From NCBI RefSeq assembly GCF_052115445.1, contig NZ_JBFRGR010000027.1:1-64000 (forward strand): a stretch of 64,000 bases of DNA, written 5' to 3'. The stretch's first letter is position 1, and each line of letters opens with the position of its first letter. The notes under the pieces were generated by a model, which worked only from the letters and a program-made list of their open reading frames with translations, was not told the DNA's origin and made no database searches. Made by a program: the position numbers and the translations under genes. The stretch is from Paenibacillus_E sp052115445 (lineage in GTDB: Bacteria; Bacillota; Bacilli; Paenibacillales; NBRC-103111). Of this stretch, positions 8,811 through 18,161 are shown in pieces.

Positions 8811-9503
8811 TTAACGAAACCACCAATAAATCGGCACAAACAATACCGATGTTATAATCCCAGCAGCACCNATCGCAAAGCCGCTCATGCTGCCCTCAAG
8901 CTCCGAATCCTTCAGCAGTCGTGCTGTTCCGATGCCATGCGCAGCGGTACNCACCGCGATGCCAATGGATAGCGCATCGCGGAAACTAAGCCAAGTCAAA
9001 AGCCTTCTGCCGATCATGCTCCCGAACAAGCCTGTGAGCACCGTCAGTACGGCTGTTAGCTCTGGCAATCCGCCGAGATGGCGTGATATCTCTAGGGCGA
9101 TCGGCGAGCTGACGGATTTGGGCAGCATGCTGAGCAGAATCTCGCGGCTTCCGCCGAGCAGTCCAACAAGTGCGGCGGCGCTGGCAATGGCGGTCAATGA
9201 CCCTAAAGTCACGGCTGTCAGAATGCCGGCGATGTGCTTTTTGATCAAGCCGGCGTTCTTGTACAACGGAACGCCGAGAGCCACAGTAGCTGGACCTAAG
9301 AGCAGCGTGAGTACATCGCCGCCCACTTTGTAGGCGGCATAAGGGATGTGGAAGCTCAGCAGTACCAAGGTGATGAAGCCTGAGCAGACAAAAAGCGGAT
9401 GCAGCCACCGCCAGCGCTGATGAATAAACTGAGCAGCCGTATAGGCTGCAATGCTGAGCGTGATGCCGAACGCGGGGTTCGTGAGCCAATCGGAGGTGTT
9501 CAT
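8811..9503 (-). CDS. lrgB: LrgB/CidB family membrane protein
   Basis: 230 residues, strongly hydrophobic with multiple membrane segments, matching the LrgB family in length and in regions such as LLGPATVALGVPLYKN and SVSSPIALEIS. LrgAB/CidAB proteins are linked to murein hydrolase control, programmed lysis and export of small metabolites such as pyruvate. The ATG overlaps the end of lrgA by 4 bp (ATGA), so translation is coupled. Two N bases leave two residues unknown. Confidence 0.9.
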   Translation of the reverse strand: MNTSDWLTNPAFGITLSIAAYTAAQFIHQRWRWLHPLFVCSGFITLVLLSFHIPYAAYKVGGDVLTLLLGPATVALGVPLYKNAGLIKKHIAGILTAVTLGSLTAIASAAALVGLLGGSREILLSMLPKSVSSPIALEISRHLGGLPELTAVLTVLTGLFGSMIGRRLLTWLSFRDALSIGIAVXTAAHGIGTARLLKDSELEGSMSGFAXGAAGIITSVLFVPIYWWFR

Positions 9504-9898
9504 TTCATCCCACCTTCAACTGTCTTTTGCCCATTTGCACCAGTAGGCATCCGATGCCCTTTATCCTCATTACGTTNCATTTTCGATGTGATAAATGCAG
9601 TTACGAGTAGGACAGCCACAGAACTCCCCATAACGCCAACCCCGATCGATAACCAATTTGCCCCGATCAGCGGGAAGAAAGCCATGGTTCCCACGACAAA
9701 GGGTAGAAAAAATAGCATCATATGGCCTGTGAACCAATTCGCCGTCGTTTCCACCCATTCTAACTTAATGAGCTTGGCGAAAAGCGCGATGGTAAAAAGA
9801 ATAAGTCCAATCACATTGCCAGGAAGCGGGATGTGAAAGCTCGTTTGAAGCCAAATGCCAATAAGGTTAAAAGCAAGTAAAATCGCGAGTCCTAGCAT
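9500..9898 (-). CDS. lrgA: LrgA/CidA family holin-like membrane protein
   Basis: 132 residues with four hydrophobic segments and the family sequence PLPGNVIGLILF. The ribosome site CAGGAGGTCC lies directly before ATG 9898. Only 56 bp separate it from the upstream histidine kinase on the same strand, a gap filled by CTGTCGT heptamer repeats (9909-9938) and lacking a terminator. It may therefore be cotranscribed with, or regulated by, that two-component pair. Confidence 0.9.
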   Translation of the reverse strand: MLGLAILLAFNLIGIWLQTSFHIPLPGNVIGLILFTIALFAKLIKLEWVETTANWFTGHMMLFFLPFVVGTMAFFPLIGANWLSIGVGVMGSSVAVLLVTAFITSKMXRNEDKGHRMPTGANGQKTVEGGMK

Positions 9899-9954
9899 AA
9901 GGACCTCCTGTCTGTCGTCTGTCGTCTTGCTCTGTCGTGCTGAAGTGGAATACT

Positions 9955-11763
9955 CTACCGCGCAGGCATGCGTATCCGCACGATCGTCCCTTCACCCGGT
10001 TGACTTTCTATGTCAATCCCATACGGATCTCCGAAGTAGAAGACGATACGATCATGCACATTTTTGATGCCAATATGTGTTTCATCGAGTGTATCTGAAG
10101 GTTGCGCAAGCCGATTTCGCAGCTGCGCAAGCTTGATTTGATCCATGCCAACTCCATTATCCTTGATCTGGATCAATAAGTCATCCCCCGATATCTCGGA
10201 AGATACTTCGAATAGTCCTGCTTGACTGCTCCGTTCCAGTCCATGCACGAAGGCATTCTCGATTAGCGGCTGCAATGAAAAATGCAGAACCTGCAAAGTC
10301 TCACTATTCACCGAGAGTTCCTCGCGATACTGAATTTTATCCCCGAAGCGCAGCTGTTGGATTTTGACATACAGGCGAATGTGGATCAATTCTTCTTGCA
10401 AGGTAACCGTTTCTTTCCCCGTTTGGATATGAATTCGGAACAAGCGGCCTAGGATACCGACCATTTCAGCGACATCTCGTTGTCCGCTGATAATCGCCTT
10501 CATCTGAATCGTTTCCAGCACATTGGCCAGAAAATGCGGATTGATCTGACTTTTCAAAGCGCCATATTGTGCGACTTTTTGCTGTGCTTTGGCCATGGAG
10601 GAACGTTCAATATAGTTCTGCAAGTCATCTAGCATTTTGCGGATACCTTGATACAACACACCGAACTCATCCTGCCGATTCGAGTTAAGATCGACATCGA
10701 AATTGCCTAAGCCAACCATTTTCACCTTACGGCTTAGGAGAATAATAGGTTTCGTCACGCGCGCGGATAAAATGAACATGAATAATACCGCAGTTCCTAG
10801 GGATAGGAAGGCTAGTGCTAATATGATTTTGATCAAAATCTCGGCTTGCTTCGTCATTTCTTTCTCATCGATGGATTGAATGACCTTCCAGCCCGAATAA
10901 GGCGAAGTCACGAAGTTAATGTACGAATTGGCCCCGGCAAAATACGCGTAAAAGCTTCCATTTTCAGCATGCAAAACGGTCTGAAGCTTCTGACTCTCTA
11001 ACGTGATCGGTACATTGGCATTCGCAGTCGACCTTTCGGAATTATAAATACTAGCACCCTGACTATCTATTATGGTGAAGTTGCGTTTACTCGTCTCGGA
11101 CAATTTCAATATTTCTCGCAAAGAATCCAATCGAATATCGATGAGCATAACCCCGAGTGGCTGCTTACTTCCTACCTTATTAATGACTCTTGCTATGGAA
11201 ATAACGGGATCCTTGGCATTCACACGATGGAAGGGGAGGTGCGTTCCGAACAGGACGATGCCACCTTTACTTTGCTGTGTCTGCAAGTACCAATCCTCAT
11301 GGGTGAAATCCTCGACATCGTAATCCGAGCGATTGAAATTAGCTGAGTAAAAGACACGAGAACCTGCGTAAATTTGCACGCTGTCCACATTTTTAATCGT
11401 CATTTCGATGGAACTGACAAAGTGTTCAATGGTGTTCCCGTATTGAATGCGTTGATCATTGCTGTTCTCGTCGCCATCCGCAACCCAGTGCTCCAAGGCA
11501 TTCTGCAGTTGCCCATCCATTTGAGCGTTAAGCGTTCCTTTCTCGATACTCTGTAAATATTGGTCGATGTTGAAGGACAGATTCGTGAGAATCAGGTTCG
11601 AGGAGCTCTGGTACTCATTTTTGACGGCTTGGATGGAAAAGAAATAGATAATGACCGAGATAATCAATAAGGGAACGGTGATAATTAGGATCATAAGTAC
11701 GAATATTTGATGGTTAACATNCTTCATCCGGTATTGCTGCGAAAGCCGCCGCCATGCATTCAA
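9955..11763 (-). CDS. Sensor histidine kinase, YesM type
   Basis: 602 residues: N-terminal helix (residues about 22-45, IFVLMILIITVPLLIISVII), dCache-like extracellular region, second helix (IILALAFLSLGTAVLFMFIL), HAMP, His_kinase box ALKSQINPHFLANVLET and HATPase motifs LQPLIENAFVHGLE and IKDNGVGMD. It starts 4 bp after the stop of the response regulator gene, so the two are cotranscribed with regulator first. Likely targets are the divergent importer B genes at 13607 and perhaps lrgAB. Confidence 0.92.
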   Translation of the reverse strand: MNAWRRLSQQYRMKXVNHQIFVLMILIITVPLLIISVIIYFFSIQAVKNEYQSSSNLILTNLSFNIDQYLQSIEKGTLNAQMDGQLQNALEHWVADGDENSNDQRIQYGNTIEHFVSSIEMTIKNVDSVQIYAGSRVFYSANFNRSDYDVEDFTHEDWYLQTQQSKGGIVLFGTHLPFHRVNAKDPVISIARVINKVGSKQPLGVMLIDIRLDSLREILKLSETSKRNFTIIDSQGASIYNSERSTANANVPITLESQKLQTVLHAENGSFYAYFAGANSYINFVTSPYSGWKVIQSIDEKEMTKQAEILIKIILALAFLSLGTAVLFMFILSARVTKPIILLSRKVKMVGLGNFDVDLNSNRQDEFGVLYQGIRKMLDDLQNYIERSSMAKAQQKVAQYGALKSQINPHFLANVLETIQMKAIISGQRDVAEMVGILGRLFRIHIQTGKETVTLQEELIHIRLYVKIQQLRFGDKIQYREELSVNSETLQVLHFSLQPLIENAFVHGLERSSQAGLFEVSSEISGDDLLIQIKDNGVGMDQIKLAQLRNRLAQPSDTLDETHIGIKNVHDRIVFYFGDPYGIDIESQPGEGTIVRIRMPAR

Positions 11764-11767
11764 AAGT

Positions 11768-13384
11768 CTACCACCCCCATTTCTTCCTATAGTCGGATGG
11801 CGTCATATTTGTAATGCTTCGGAAGGTTTTGACGAAATGCTTATAGCTTTTATACCCGCACATCGTGCACACATCCGTCACCAAGTACTCTGGCTTCTTC
11901 AAGCATTCTTGCGCATAGTGGATACGAATTTCGGTCACAAACCTCATGTAGTTCTTATCTAGTTTTCTCTTGAAAATACGGCTTAAATACGATGGATTAT
12001 AGAAGAAACGATCTGCCACCATTTGCAGCGTAATATCTTGGTCGATATGCTCTTTAATATAAGCTTCAATATGTTCAAAAATAAGCACATCCTGGTGATT
12101 CGTTGAAGAGAACTCATCTCGGTATACTTCGCTGACTTGCACCATCCAAGCTGTTAACCAGCTGAAAAGGGCATCAAGCGTTGGGAAATCATCGACACAT
12201 GTTAGCTTTAGCAGTTTTTCACTGTAGACGCCTTCGACAGGAATGCCATTCCGGTGGGCAAATCGAACGGTGGTGGAGATGATTTCTTGAATAAAAGCGA
12301 ATCCACGATCCATTGAAGTGTGGGGCAGATGTATGCGCAAGTCATGTGCGAGTCGTTGCATCAGCTGCTCGATATCCGTAGGATTAGCGCTTTCAAGAGA
12401 GGCAATGATACGATTCTTATCCGCTTCTTCAAGAAGTAAACGTGAATCTTTGGCACGAGTCGGCGACTCATTGGCTATGATCGGAAAGAAGATCTGTCGT
12501 TTGTCCTGATAAAAGCGTTGATATAGCGCTTGATCCGTTAGACGAAGCAACTGTGTTAATTGCGAGCTATCTGTCGTCATTTTACCAATAGCCATGAAAA
12601 CGTTGGAATCGCAAGCTGGAAGTGAGACCTGATCGGTATCGTACGCACTTGGTTGATCATCCAATATCGCTACAGCATGGCATTTGGTTTTATCTATATA
12701 TAAGAATAGTTGTGTGGGAATACTGGAGCTAGACATCGTGTCTAAAGTCGACCGAATGATGCGTTCAGCGAGTTGTTGGAACTCTCTTCTTTCGATAGTT
12801 TGAGAGGGATTCGAAGGTAACCAGGTTACCACAAAAGGTTGATACCACGACAAATGATCGAAATCGTTGAGTTGTTGGCGTACGCCTTCCTCCCAAGCTG
12901 CATGCTCGTCCTCGAGTAAAAATTTGACTAGCTGGTTGCTTTTATAGCTTTTGTTTTCGTTGGCTTGTTGTTCTAAATCGGTACGTTGGGTCCGTTCATT
13001 TCGCCTTTGTTTAAGTGTCGCCATACAGCTAAGAATAGTTGCAAAGCTTTCTTCATATTCCAGTGGCTTTAACAGAAAGGCATGAACGCCGCCAAGACGA
13101 ATCGCCTTTTGGGCATATTCAAAATCATTGAAACCAGTCAAAATAATAAAGAGGGTATCCGGGAGTGTCGCTCGAATGTGTTCAATCATCTGAAGTCCGT
13201 CCATCTCGGGCATGCGTATATCGGTAATGATCAGATCAGGTTGCTCATGAAGTGCTGCGAGCCAGCCTTCCTTGCCATTCTCAGCTTCAACAATCATAGT
13301 GACACCAAGCGCTGTCCAGTCAAAATAGTGCTGCAAGCCAGCTCTGATTAGAGGTTCATCCTCGACAATTAGTAGTTTATACAT
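11768..13384 (-). CDS. Response regulator with AraC DNA-binding domain, YesN type
   Basis: 538 residues: receiver with VEDEP, phospho-acceptor Asp55 (IITDIRMPE) and the conserved Lys in FLLKPLEYEE; a long variable middle; C-terminal AraC domain (NPSYLSRIFKRKL; CGYKSYKHFVKTFRSITN). ATG 13384 follows GGGGGAAC. It is divergent from the importer B lipoprotein gene, separated by a 220-bp control region. Confidence 0.92.
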   Translation of the reverse strand: MYKLLIVEDEPLIRAGLQHYFDWTALGVTMIVEAENGKEGWLAALHEQPDLIITDIRMPEMDGLQMIEHIRATLPDTLFIILTGFNDFEYAQKAIRLGGVHAFLLKPLEYEESFATILSCMATLKQRRNERTQRTDLEQQANENKSYKSNQLVKFLLEDEHAAWEEGVRQQLNDFDHLSWYQPFVVTWLPSNPSQTIERREFQQLAERIIRSTLDTMSSSSIPTQLFLYIDKTKCHAVAILDDQPSAYDTDQVSLPACDSNVFMAIGKMTTDSSQLTQLLRLTDQALYQRFYQDKRQIFFPIIANESPTRAKDSRLLLEEADKNRIIASLESANPTDIEQLMQRLAHDLRIHLPHTSMDRGFAFIQEIISTTVRFAHRNGIPVEGVYSEKLLKLTCVDDFPTLDALFSWLTAWMVQVSEVYRDEFSSTNHQDVLIFEHIEAYIKEHIDQDITLQMVADRFFYNPSYLSRIFKRKLDKNYMRFVTEIRIHYAQECLKKPEYLVTDVCTMCGYKSYKHFVKTFRSITNMTPSDYRKKWGW

Positions 13385-13513
13385 GAAGTTCCCCCAGCTT
13401 GTTAGGACTTGAAACCGTGCGGTAATTCAAGTATAACATTAAAATTATCGGAAATGAGGCTCTCATTTGCTAGAAAACGAACAGGTCAGAATACGACTAT
13501 GAATGTAAAGATA

Positions 13514-13528
13514 CGGGGATTCTCCCCG
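13514..13528. promoter_or_regulatory. Palindrome in the divergent control region, possible operator
   Basis: Perfect dyad CGGGGA-TTC-TCCCCG about 80 bp upstream of the lipoprotein start, between the YesN-type regulator and importer B. It could be an operator or a leader hairpin. I could not place a convincing -10/-35 pair. Confidence 0.35.
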
Positions 13529-13606
13529 ATTTCAATATCACGTATGCTTAGTGCACGGAATGAAACGAAGCACGTTTATTCCACAAACAATAACGGGGGT
13601 GCTCAA

Positions 13607-15007
13607 ATGAGGGCTATGAAAAAAGGATTAATGACATTGATCGGCGTTGCTCTTGTCGGGTCGCAGTTAGTTGCATGTACCAATTCATCTACGAATACAC
13701 CAGCGAACACAGCCACGAGTACTGCCGAGAGTAAAACAGTATCACCAAGTCCAGTGGCTGCGAAGCCTGTCGAAATTACTTGGTGGAACTTCCCGAATTT
13801 TCAACCGCTGGATGGGGAAGTTGGGAAATATGAGAAACAGATTATTGCAGCTTTTAACAAGAAGCATCCAGAAATTAAAGTCAATTTAGAGATGATTACC
13901 TTTGAAGGTGGTCCGCAAAAGCTGAATGTTGCCATCGCTTCGAACTCGGCGCCAGATGTGATTTATGATGCTCCGGGACGTATTATCGACTGGGGGAAGA
14001 AGAAGTTACTCGCTCCGCTGAATGACATCGTTTCCGAAGAAGTAAAGAAAGATATTACGCCTGCGCTATGGAAGCAATCCATGGTTGGCGATCAGATTTA
14101 TATGTATCCGATCAATACGGCGCCATTCATGATGGCCGTAAATAAGACGGTATTTGAGAAAATCGGTGCGCTTGATTTGCTACCGCTAAGTCGCCCTGAT
14201 CGGACGTGGACAGTAGCTGAATATGAGAAAGCGCTTCAAGCAGTGAAAGAGAAAGCACCGGAGATTATTCCAACGGGCTTCTTCGCGAAAAGTACAGCAG
14301 GTGATCAAGGAACTCGCGCCTATATTGCCAACTTAGGCGTATCGAGATTCTTAAGTGAAGATAACTCCAAAGTAGCCATTAATACTGACAATGCTGCGAA
14401 AGCATTGGACTGGGTAGCTAAGGCGACGAAGGATAAAATTAGTGTGTCCGGTTCTGCTTCCTTGGCAGCTGCGGATGTTAACGATTTATTCTTGCAAGGT
14501 AATTTAGCCTTTACTTTGAATTATTCAGCTGTACTAAAAGCGCAGAACGTTCCGCTCAAGAAGGTGCAATTCGAAGATATTCTGCTGCCATTCCCAACAT
14601 TAGATGGATCTAAGCCAAAGCTTGAGCCGTATTTGGGCGGTATGGCCGTGTTTAACAATGGAAACGCAGACAAGATTACGGCTGCTAAGAAGCTAGTTGA
14701 TTTTATCGCGAATGATCCCGAATATGCGAAGAAGAATTTGATTCAAACAGGCGGATTATCAGCGCGTACGTCGATTACCGGTCTTTATAGCGATGCCGAA
14801 TATAAATATGCAGAAACAGCTCGTCAATTCATCACGGATGCACCGACAATTGCCGATGGTTACGCGGAAATTCGTACATTCTGGTTCNCGGAATTGCAAC
14901 GTGTGTTAACAGGCACAGCAACCGGCAAGGAAGCATTGGATAGCTTTGCAACCAAAGCGAACGAAGCCATCGCGAAAGCGAAGAAAGAGCAAGCAGCTTC
15001 TAAATAA
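13607..15007 (+). CDS. Extracellular solute-binding lipoprotein, UgpB/COG1653 type
   Basis: About 466 residues from ATG 13607, which follows ACGGGGG; the longer frame from 13409 lacks a signal peptide and ribosome site. The signal sequence ends in LVAC, followed by an Asn/Thr/Ser-rich linker. The family 1 fold is supported by VEITWWNFPNF, AIASNSAPDVIYD and GGMAVFNNG. Mature protein is anchored outside the membrane and feeds the two permeases downstream. An N at 14888 leaves one residue open. The substrate is unknown. Confidence 0.9.
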   Translation: MRAMKKGLMTLIGVALVGSQLVACTNSSTNTPANTATSTAESKTVSPSPVAAKPVEITWWNFPNFQPLDGEVGKYEKQIIAAFNKKHPEIKVNLEMITFEGGPQKLNVAIASNSAPDVIYDAPGRIIDWGKKKLLAPLNDIVSEEVKKDITPALWKQSMVGDQIYMYPINTAPFMMAVNKTVFEKIGALDLLPLSRPDRTWTVAEYEKALQAVKEKAPEIIPTGFFAKSTAGDQGTRAYIANLGVSRFLSEDNSKVAINTDNAAKALDWVAKATKDKISVSGSASLAAADVNDLFLQGNLAFTLNYSAVLKAQNVPLKKVQFEDILLPFPTLDGSKPKLEPYLGGMAVFNNGNADKITAAKKLVDFIANDPEYAKKNLIQTGGLSARTSITGLYSDAEYKYAETARQFITDAPTIADGYAEIRTFWFXELQRVLTGTATGKEALDSFATKANEAIAKAKKEQAASK

Positions 15008-15027
15008 GCACGGGGAATGTCCACTGG

Positions 15028-15057
15028 GAGTAGAGTGCGATTGTACTCTACTCTTTT
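15028..15057 (+). terminator. Intrinsic terminator or attenuator between binding protein and permeases
   Basis: Perfect 9-bp stem GAGTAGAGT / ACTCTACTC with an 8-base loop and TTTT. Partial termination here would give more lipoprotein than permease message. Confidence 0.75.
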
Positions 15058-15087
15058 CATCTCAAAAAAGAAAGGGAGGGAAGAAAC

Positions 15088-15984
15088 ATGGAGGTAACGG
15101 TTCGTAAAACCAAAGGTTACATACGTCGAGATTGGCTTATGAGCTATGTCTTTTTACTGCCTGCTCTCGGATTCTTTCTGCTTTTTGTTGCCTATCCCAT
15201 GGTAAAAGGGATCTATATTAGCTTCTTCGATTACTCCTTGCGAACGTTTAATTTTATAGGATTCGATAATTATGTCGATTTGATTCAGAACGAAACGTTT
15301 CTGAAATCAATGCGAAATACACTGTTGCTAGTCGTTATAACGGTCCCTATAGTAATCGTTTTCTCTTTATTCGTGGCTGTTTCCATTTACAAGAAAAAAG
15401 AGTTTGCTCGTTCATTCTTTCGAGGCGTATTCTATTTGCCAGCCGTTTCTTCTGTCGTAAGTATTACTGTTGTATGGGGATGGATCTACCATCCGAATTA
15501 CNGGATTCTCAACTATTTAGGGGGATTAATTGGGCTTGAGCCGATTTCGTGGCTGGGCGACCAGCGCACAGCACTGCTTGCGATTATCGCTGTTTTGATC
15601 ACAACTTCTGTAGGTCAGCCGATCATTCTTTACGTGGCTTCCCTTGGCAATATCCCGACTTCGTATATCGAAGCGGCTGAAATCGACCGAGCGAACCCGT
15701 GGCAAATCTTTTTGAAAATTATTTGGCCTATGCTCATGCCGACCAATCTCTATATTATCGTCATCACGACGATCAATACGTTTCAGTGTTTTGCCTTAAT
15801 TCAATTGCTTACTTCTGGCGGCCCTGTTTATAGTACCTCGACCGTCATGTATGGCGTGTACGAGCAAGCCTTCGTGCTTGGTCATTTCGGCAGCGCCTCG
15901 GCTATGGGCGTATTCCTTGCGATTATTATCGGGGTTATCTCGTTGATTCAGTTTAAATTCTTTGGCAGCGATGTTGAGTACTAG
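15088..15984 (+). CDS. Sugar ABC transporter permease, MalF/UgpA type
   Basis: 298 residues; ATG after AAAGGGAGGG. Six membrane segments and a shortened EAA loop IEAAEIDRANPWQIFLKIIW, where Arg replaces the usual Gly after Asp. It forms the first half of the channel of importer B with the gene 11 bp downstream. One N (15502) leaves one residue unknown. Confidence 0.9.
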   Translation: MEVTVRKTKGYIRRDWLMSYVFLLPALGFFLLFVAYPMVKGIYISFFDYSLRTFNFIGFDNYVDLIQNETFLKSMRNTLLLVVITVPIVIVFSLFVAVSIYKKKEFARSFFRGVFYLPAVSSVVSITVVWGWIYHPNYXILNYLGGLIGLEPISWLGDQRTALLAIIAVLITTSVGQPIILYVASLGNIPTSYIEAAEIDRANPWQIFLKIIWPMLMPTNLYIIVITTINTFQCFALIQLLTSGGPVYSTSTVMYGVYEQAFVLGHFGSASAMGVFLAIIIGVISLIQFKFFGSDVEY

Positions 15985-15995
15985 GAGGGGACATC

Positions 15996-16826
15996 ATGAA
16001 AGTAAACGCTGGGCAAAGGGTATTTAACGGATTTTCTACGCTATTATTGATCCTTTCTACGTTGTTTTTTATATTTCCGTTTTATTGGATTGTGACAGGT
16101 GCCTTTAAATTCCAAACGGTGGCTACACAAATTCCGCCAGAATGGTTTCCTCTCAAACCGACCTTACAGAACTGGGCGGATTTGTTTAAGAATCCGGTAT
16201 GGCGCTGGACGTTAAATAGTTTTATCATTGCTTTGGTTGAAATGTCCGCTGTCTGCCTGGTTTCCGCTTCTGCAGGCTATGTCCTGGCGAAAAAGCTATT
16301 CCCTGGGCGGAAAATCATTTTTACGATGTTCATCGCTGCAATGGCTTTACCAAAACAAGTGATTCTTGTTCCGCTATTTACGATGTTGGCCGACTTTGGC
16401 TGGGTCAATACGTATCATGGACTTATTTTACCAGCAATTGGATGGCCATTTGGCGTGTTCTTGATGAAACAATTCGCTCAGACTGTACCAGGGGAGTTAA
16501 TTGAAGCGGCTAAGATCGATGGCTGCTCCGAAATCCGACTATTCTCCACGATTATCTTGCCTTTACTTAAACCAGCGTTAGGAGCGCTAGCGATCTTTAC
16601 TTTCATTGCATCGTGGAACGACTATTTCAGTCAGCTCATTATGACGAGGTCTACCTCGATGATGACACTGCCGCTTGGCGTAGCGACGATGCAAGGTGAA
16701 TTTACGACCAATTACGGAATCATGATGGCAGGAGCGGCACTCGCGTCTGTTCCTATGATTACGATCTTTCTCGTGTTCCAAAAAGCGTTTACACAAGGCA
16801 TTACGATGGGTGCGGTCAAGGGATAA
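15996..16826 (+). CDS. Sugar ABC transporter permease, MalG/UgpE type
   Basis: 276 residues; ATG preceded by AGGAGGGG. Six membrane helices, EAA loop IEAAKIDGCSEIRLFSTIIL and the typical ending GITMGAVKG. Second channel subunit of importer B. Element C begins 106 bp after its stop. Confidence 0.9.
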   Translation: MKVNAGQRVFNGFSTLLLILSTLFFIFPFYWIVTGAFKFQTVATQIPPEWFPLKPTLQNWADLFKNPVWRWTLNSFIIALVEMSAVCLVSASAGYVLAKKLFPGRKIIFTMFIAAMALPKQVILVPLFTMLADFGWVNTYHGLILPAIGWPFGVFLMKQFAQTVPGELIEAAKIDGCSEIRLFSTIILPLLKPALGALAIFTFIASWNDYFSQLIMTRSTSMMTLPLGVATMQGEFTTNYGIMMAGAALASVPMITIFLVFQKAFTQGITMGAVKG

Positions 16827-16932
16827 GGGTGTAGTAGGGGAATGGGTACACGCGATATTGATGCTTGGAATTTCTTCAATAATACGTCAAAGATGAATTT
16901 TCCTTAACAGATGTTGGACACGTTACTTGGTG

Positions 16933-17120
16933 TTTAACTGGAAAACCTCCATCTATTTTAACTAGAAAAGCCTGATATTGCAGATTAGATGGAAAAAGTA
17001 CTGCTAATATACCCATGATTGGCTGTTTCAGCGAAATCAGGCGAAATTAACTGGACAAAATCCATCTAGTTGATCGGAATTGCTAAAACGGGGAAAATTA
17101 GCTGTAGTTTGTACAGTTAA
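16933..17120. repeat. Four-unit 188-bp intergenic element, copy C
   Basis: Units at 16933, 16984, 17046 and 17097 (offsets 0/51/113/164). Left arms TAACTGGA, TAGATGGA, TAACTGGA, TAGCTGTA; right arms TCCATCTA, TACTGCTA, TCCATCTA, TACAGTTA. The A/T run is beside the left arm in units 1 and 2 and beside the right arm in units 3 and 4. It lies between convergent importer B and araC. Confidence 0.88.
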
Positions 17121-17166
17121 AAGTCCCCGGCGGTTCCCGGCGACGCCGTGACCGTTGCGGACAGAC

Positions 17167-17193
17167 AAGAAGCTGATCATAGATCAGCTTCTT
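17167..17193. terminator. Hairpin overlapping the end of the araC gene
   Basis: Perfect 12-bp stem AAGAAGCTGATC / GATCAGCTTCTT with a 3-base loop; the araC stop codon lies inside it. T-rich flanks are modest on both strands, so a bidirectional terminator between convergent genes is likely but not certain. Confidence 0.6.
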
Positions 17194-17995
17194 TGTCATT
17201 TCCCCGCCAATTACCGTGTCGGTAATCGGAAGGCGTAGTGCCAGTCGTGCTTTTGAACACACGCGCAAAATGAAACGAGTTCTTGAATCCGCAGCGCATG
17301 GCGATTTCGCCAATGGCTAAGCCGGTTTGGATCAGTAATTCGTTGGCTCGCAGAATGCGATAATGCCATACGAATTTAATCGGTGTGATGCCCTCGTGTT
17401 TACGAAACAAGCGAACCAGATGCTCAGGGGACAACCCGACTTCATCGGCAATGCCTTCCAGCGAGAGATGATCATGGAAGTGATGCTCGATATATTGCTT
17501 CGCATGGAGAATCGAATGGTGCGTCTGCTGTATATGATTGCTAGTCGATTCCGCAATAAATAGCTGAATAGCTGCCAGTCCGAGGCTGCAAAGGGTCTCT
17601 GAAGTCGCACTGTAGCGCAATCTTAAGGAAATCAGGATGTCGGTTAATCGATTCATCTCTTCACTTATAGCTTGTGTATGTGGCAATTGCTCCAATTGGT
17701 CGCGTTGCTGCTCCGAAAGCTCGCCAACATGAACGGCAATCCAGCGATGCCAAGTTTCTTGCTCTTTCGCGAACAAGAACTGTTCCTGATGACCAGGCTT
17801 CAGGAGGATCACTTGCCCAGGCTGAATCGTATGCGGAACCTCATCAATATGCACGATCATGGAGCCGGTATGCAGCAAAACTAGTTGCAGATCCGCCTGT
17901 ACACGGGGGCCAAACCGACTGCCAGGTGGGTATACAACAGTTCCGCCAACAGCAGCACGTACTTTAGGGAGGTCAATTGTGGATTCTGAAGTCAT
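17177..17995 (-). CDS. AraC family transcriptional regulator with N-terminal cupin-like domain
   Basis: 272 residues from ATG 17995, correctly spaced from AAAGGAAC; a TTG two codons earlier is too close. Residues 1-140 resemble an AraC ligand-binding cupin (PGSRFGPRVQADLQLVLLH...IQPGQVILLKPGHQ). The C-terminal 100 residues carry two HTH motifs (SPEHLVRLFRKHEG, NSFHFARVFKSTTG). Divergent from the dioxygenase-like gene at 18162, it is likely to control it and possibly itself. Confidence 0.88.
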   Translation of the reverse strand: MTSESTIDLPKVRAAVGGTVVYPPGSRFGPRVQADLQLVLLHTGSMIVHIDEVPHTIQPGQVILLKPGHQEQFLFAKEQETWHRWIAVHVGELSEQQRDQLEQLPHTQAISEEMNRLTDILISLRLRYSATSETLCSLGLAAIQLFIAESTSNHIQQTHHSILHAKQYIEHHFHDHLSLEGIADEVGLSPEHLVRLFRKHEGITPIKFVWHYRILRANELLIQTGLAIGEIAMRCGFKNSFHFARVFKSTTGTTPSDYRHGNWRGNDKEADL

Positions 17996-18161
17996 GAGCA
18001 AGTTCCTTTACAATGAATTAATGAAAGAGAATAGTATTGTTCGCACATTTTGAATATCAATTACAGATATATAATCATCAATCACAGCCATGTTCGAAAT
18101 GGGAGTACGACTGTATGCTAAGTATATAGCTCGAGCTTGCATTTTGAAAGGGGAATTGGCT

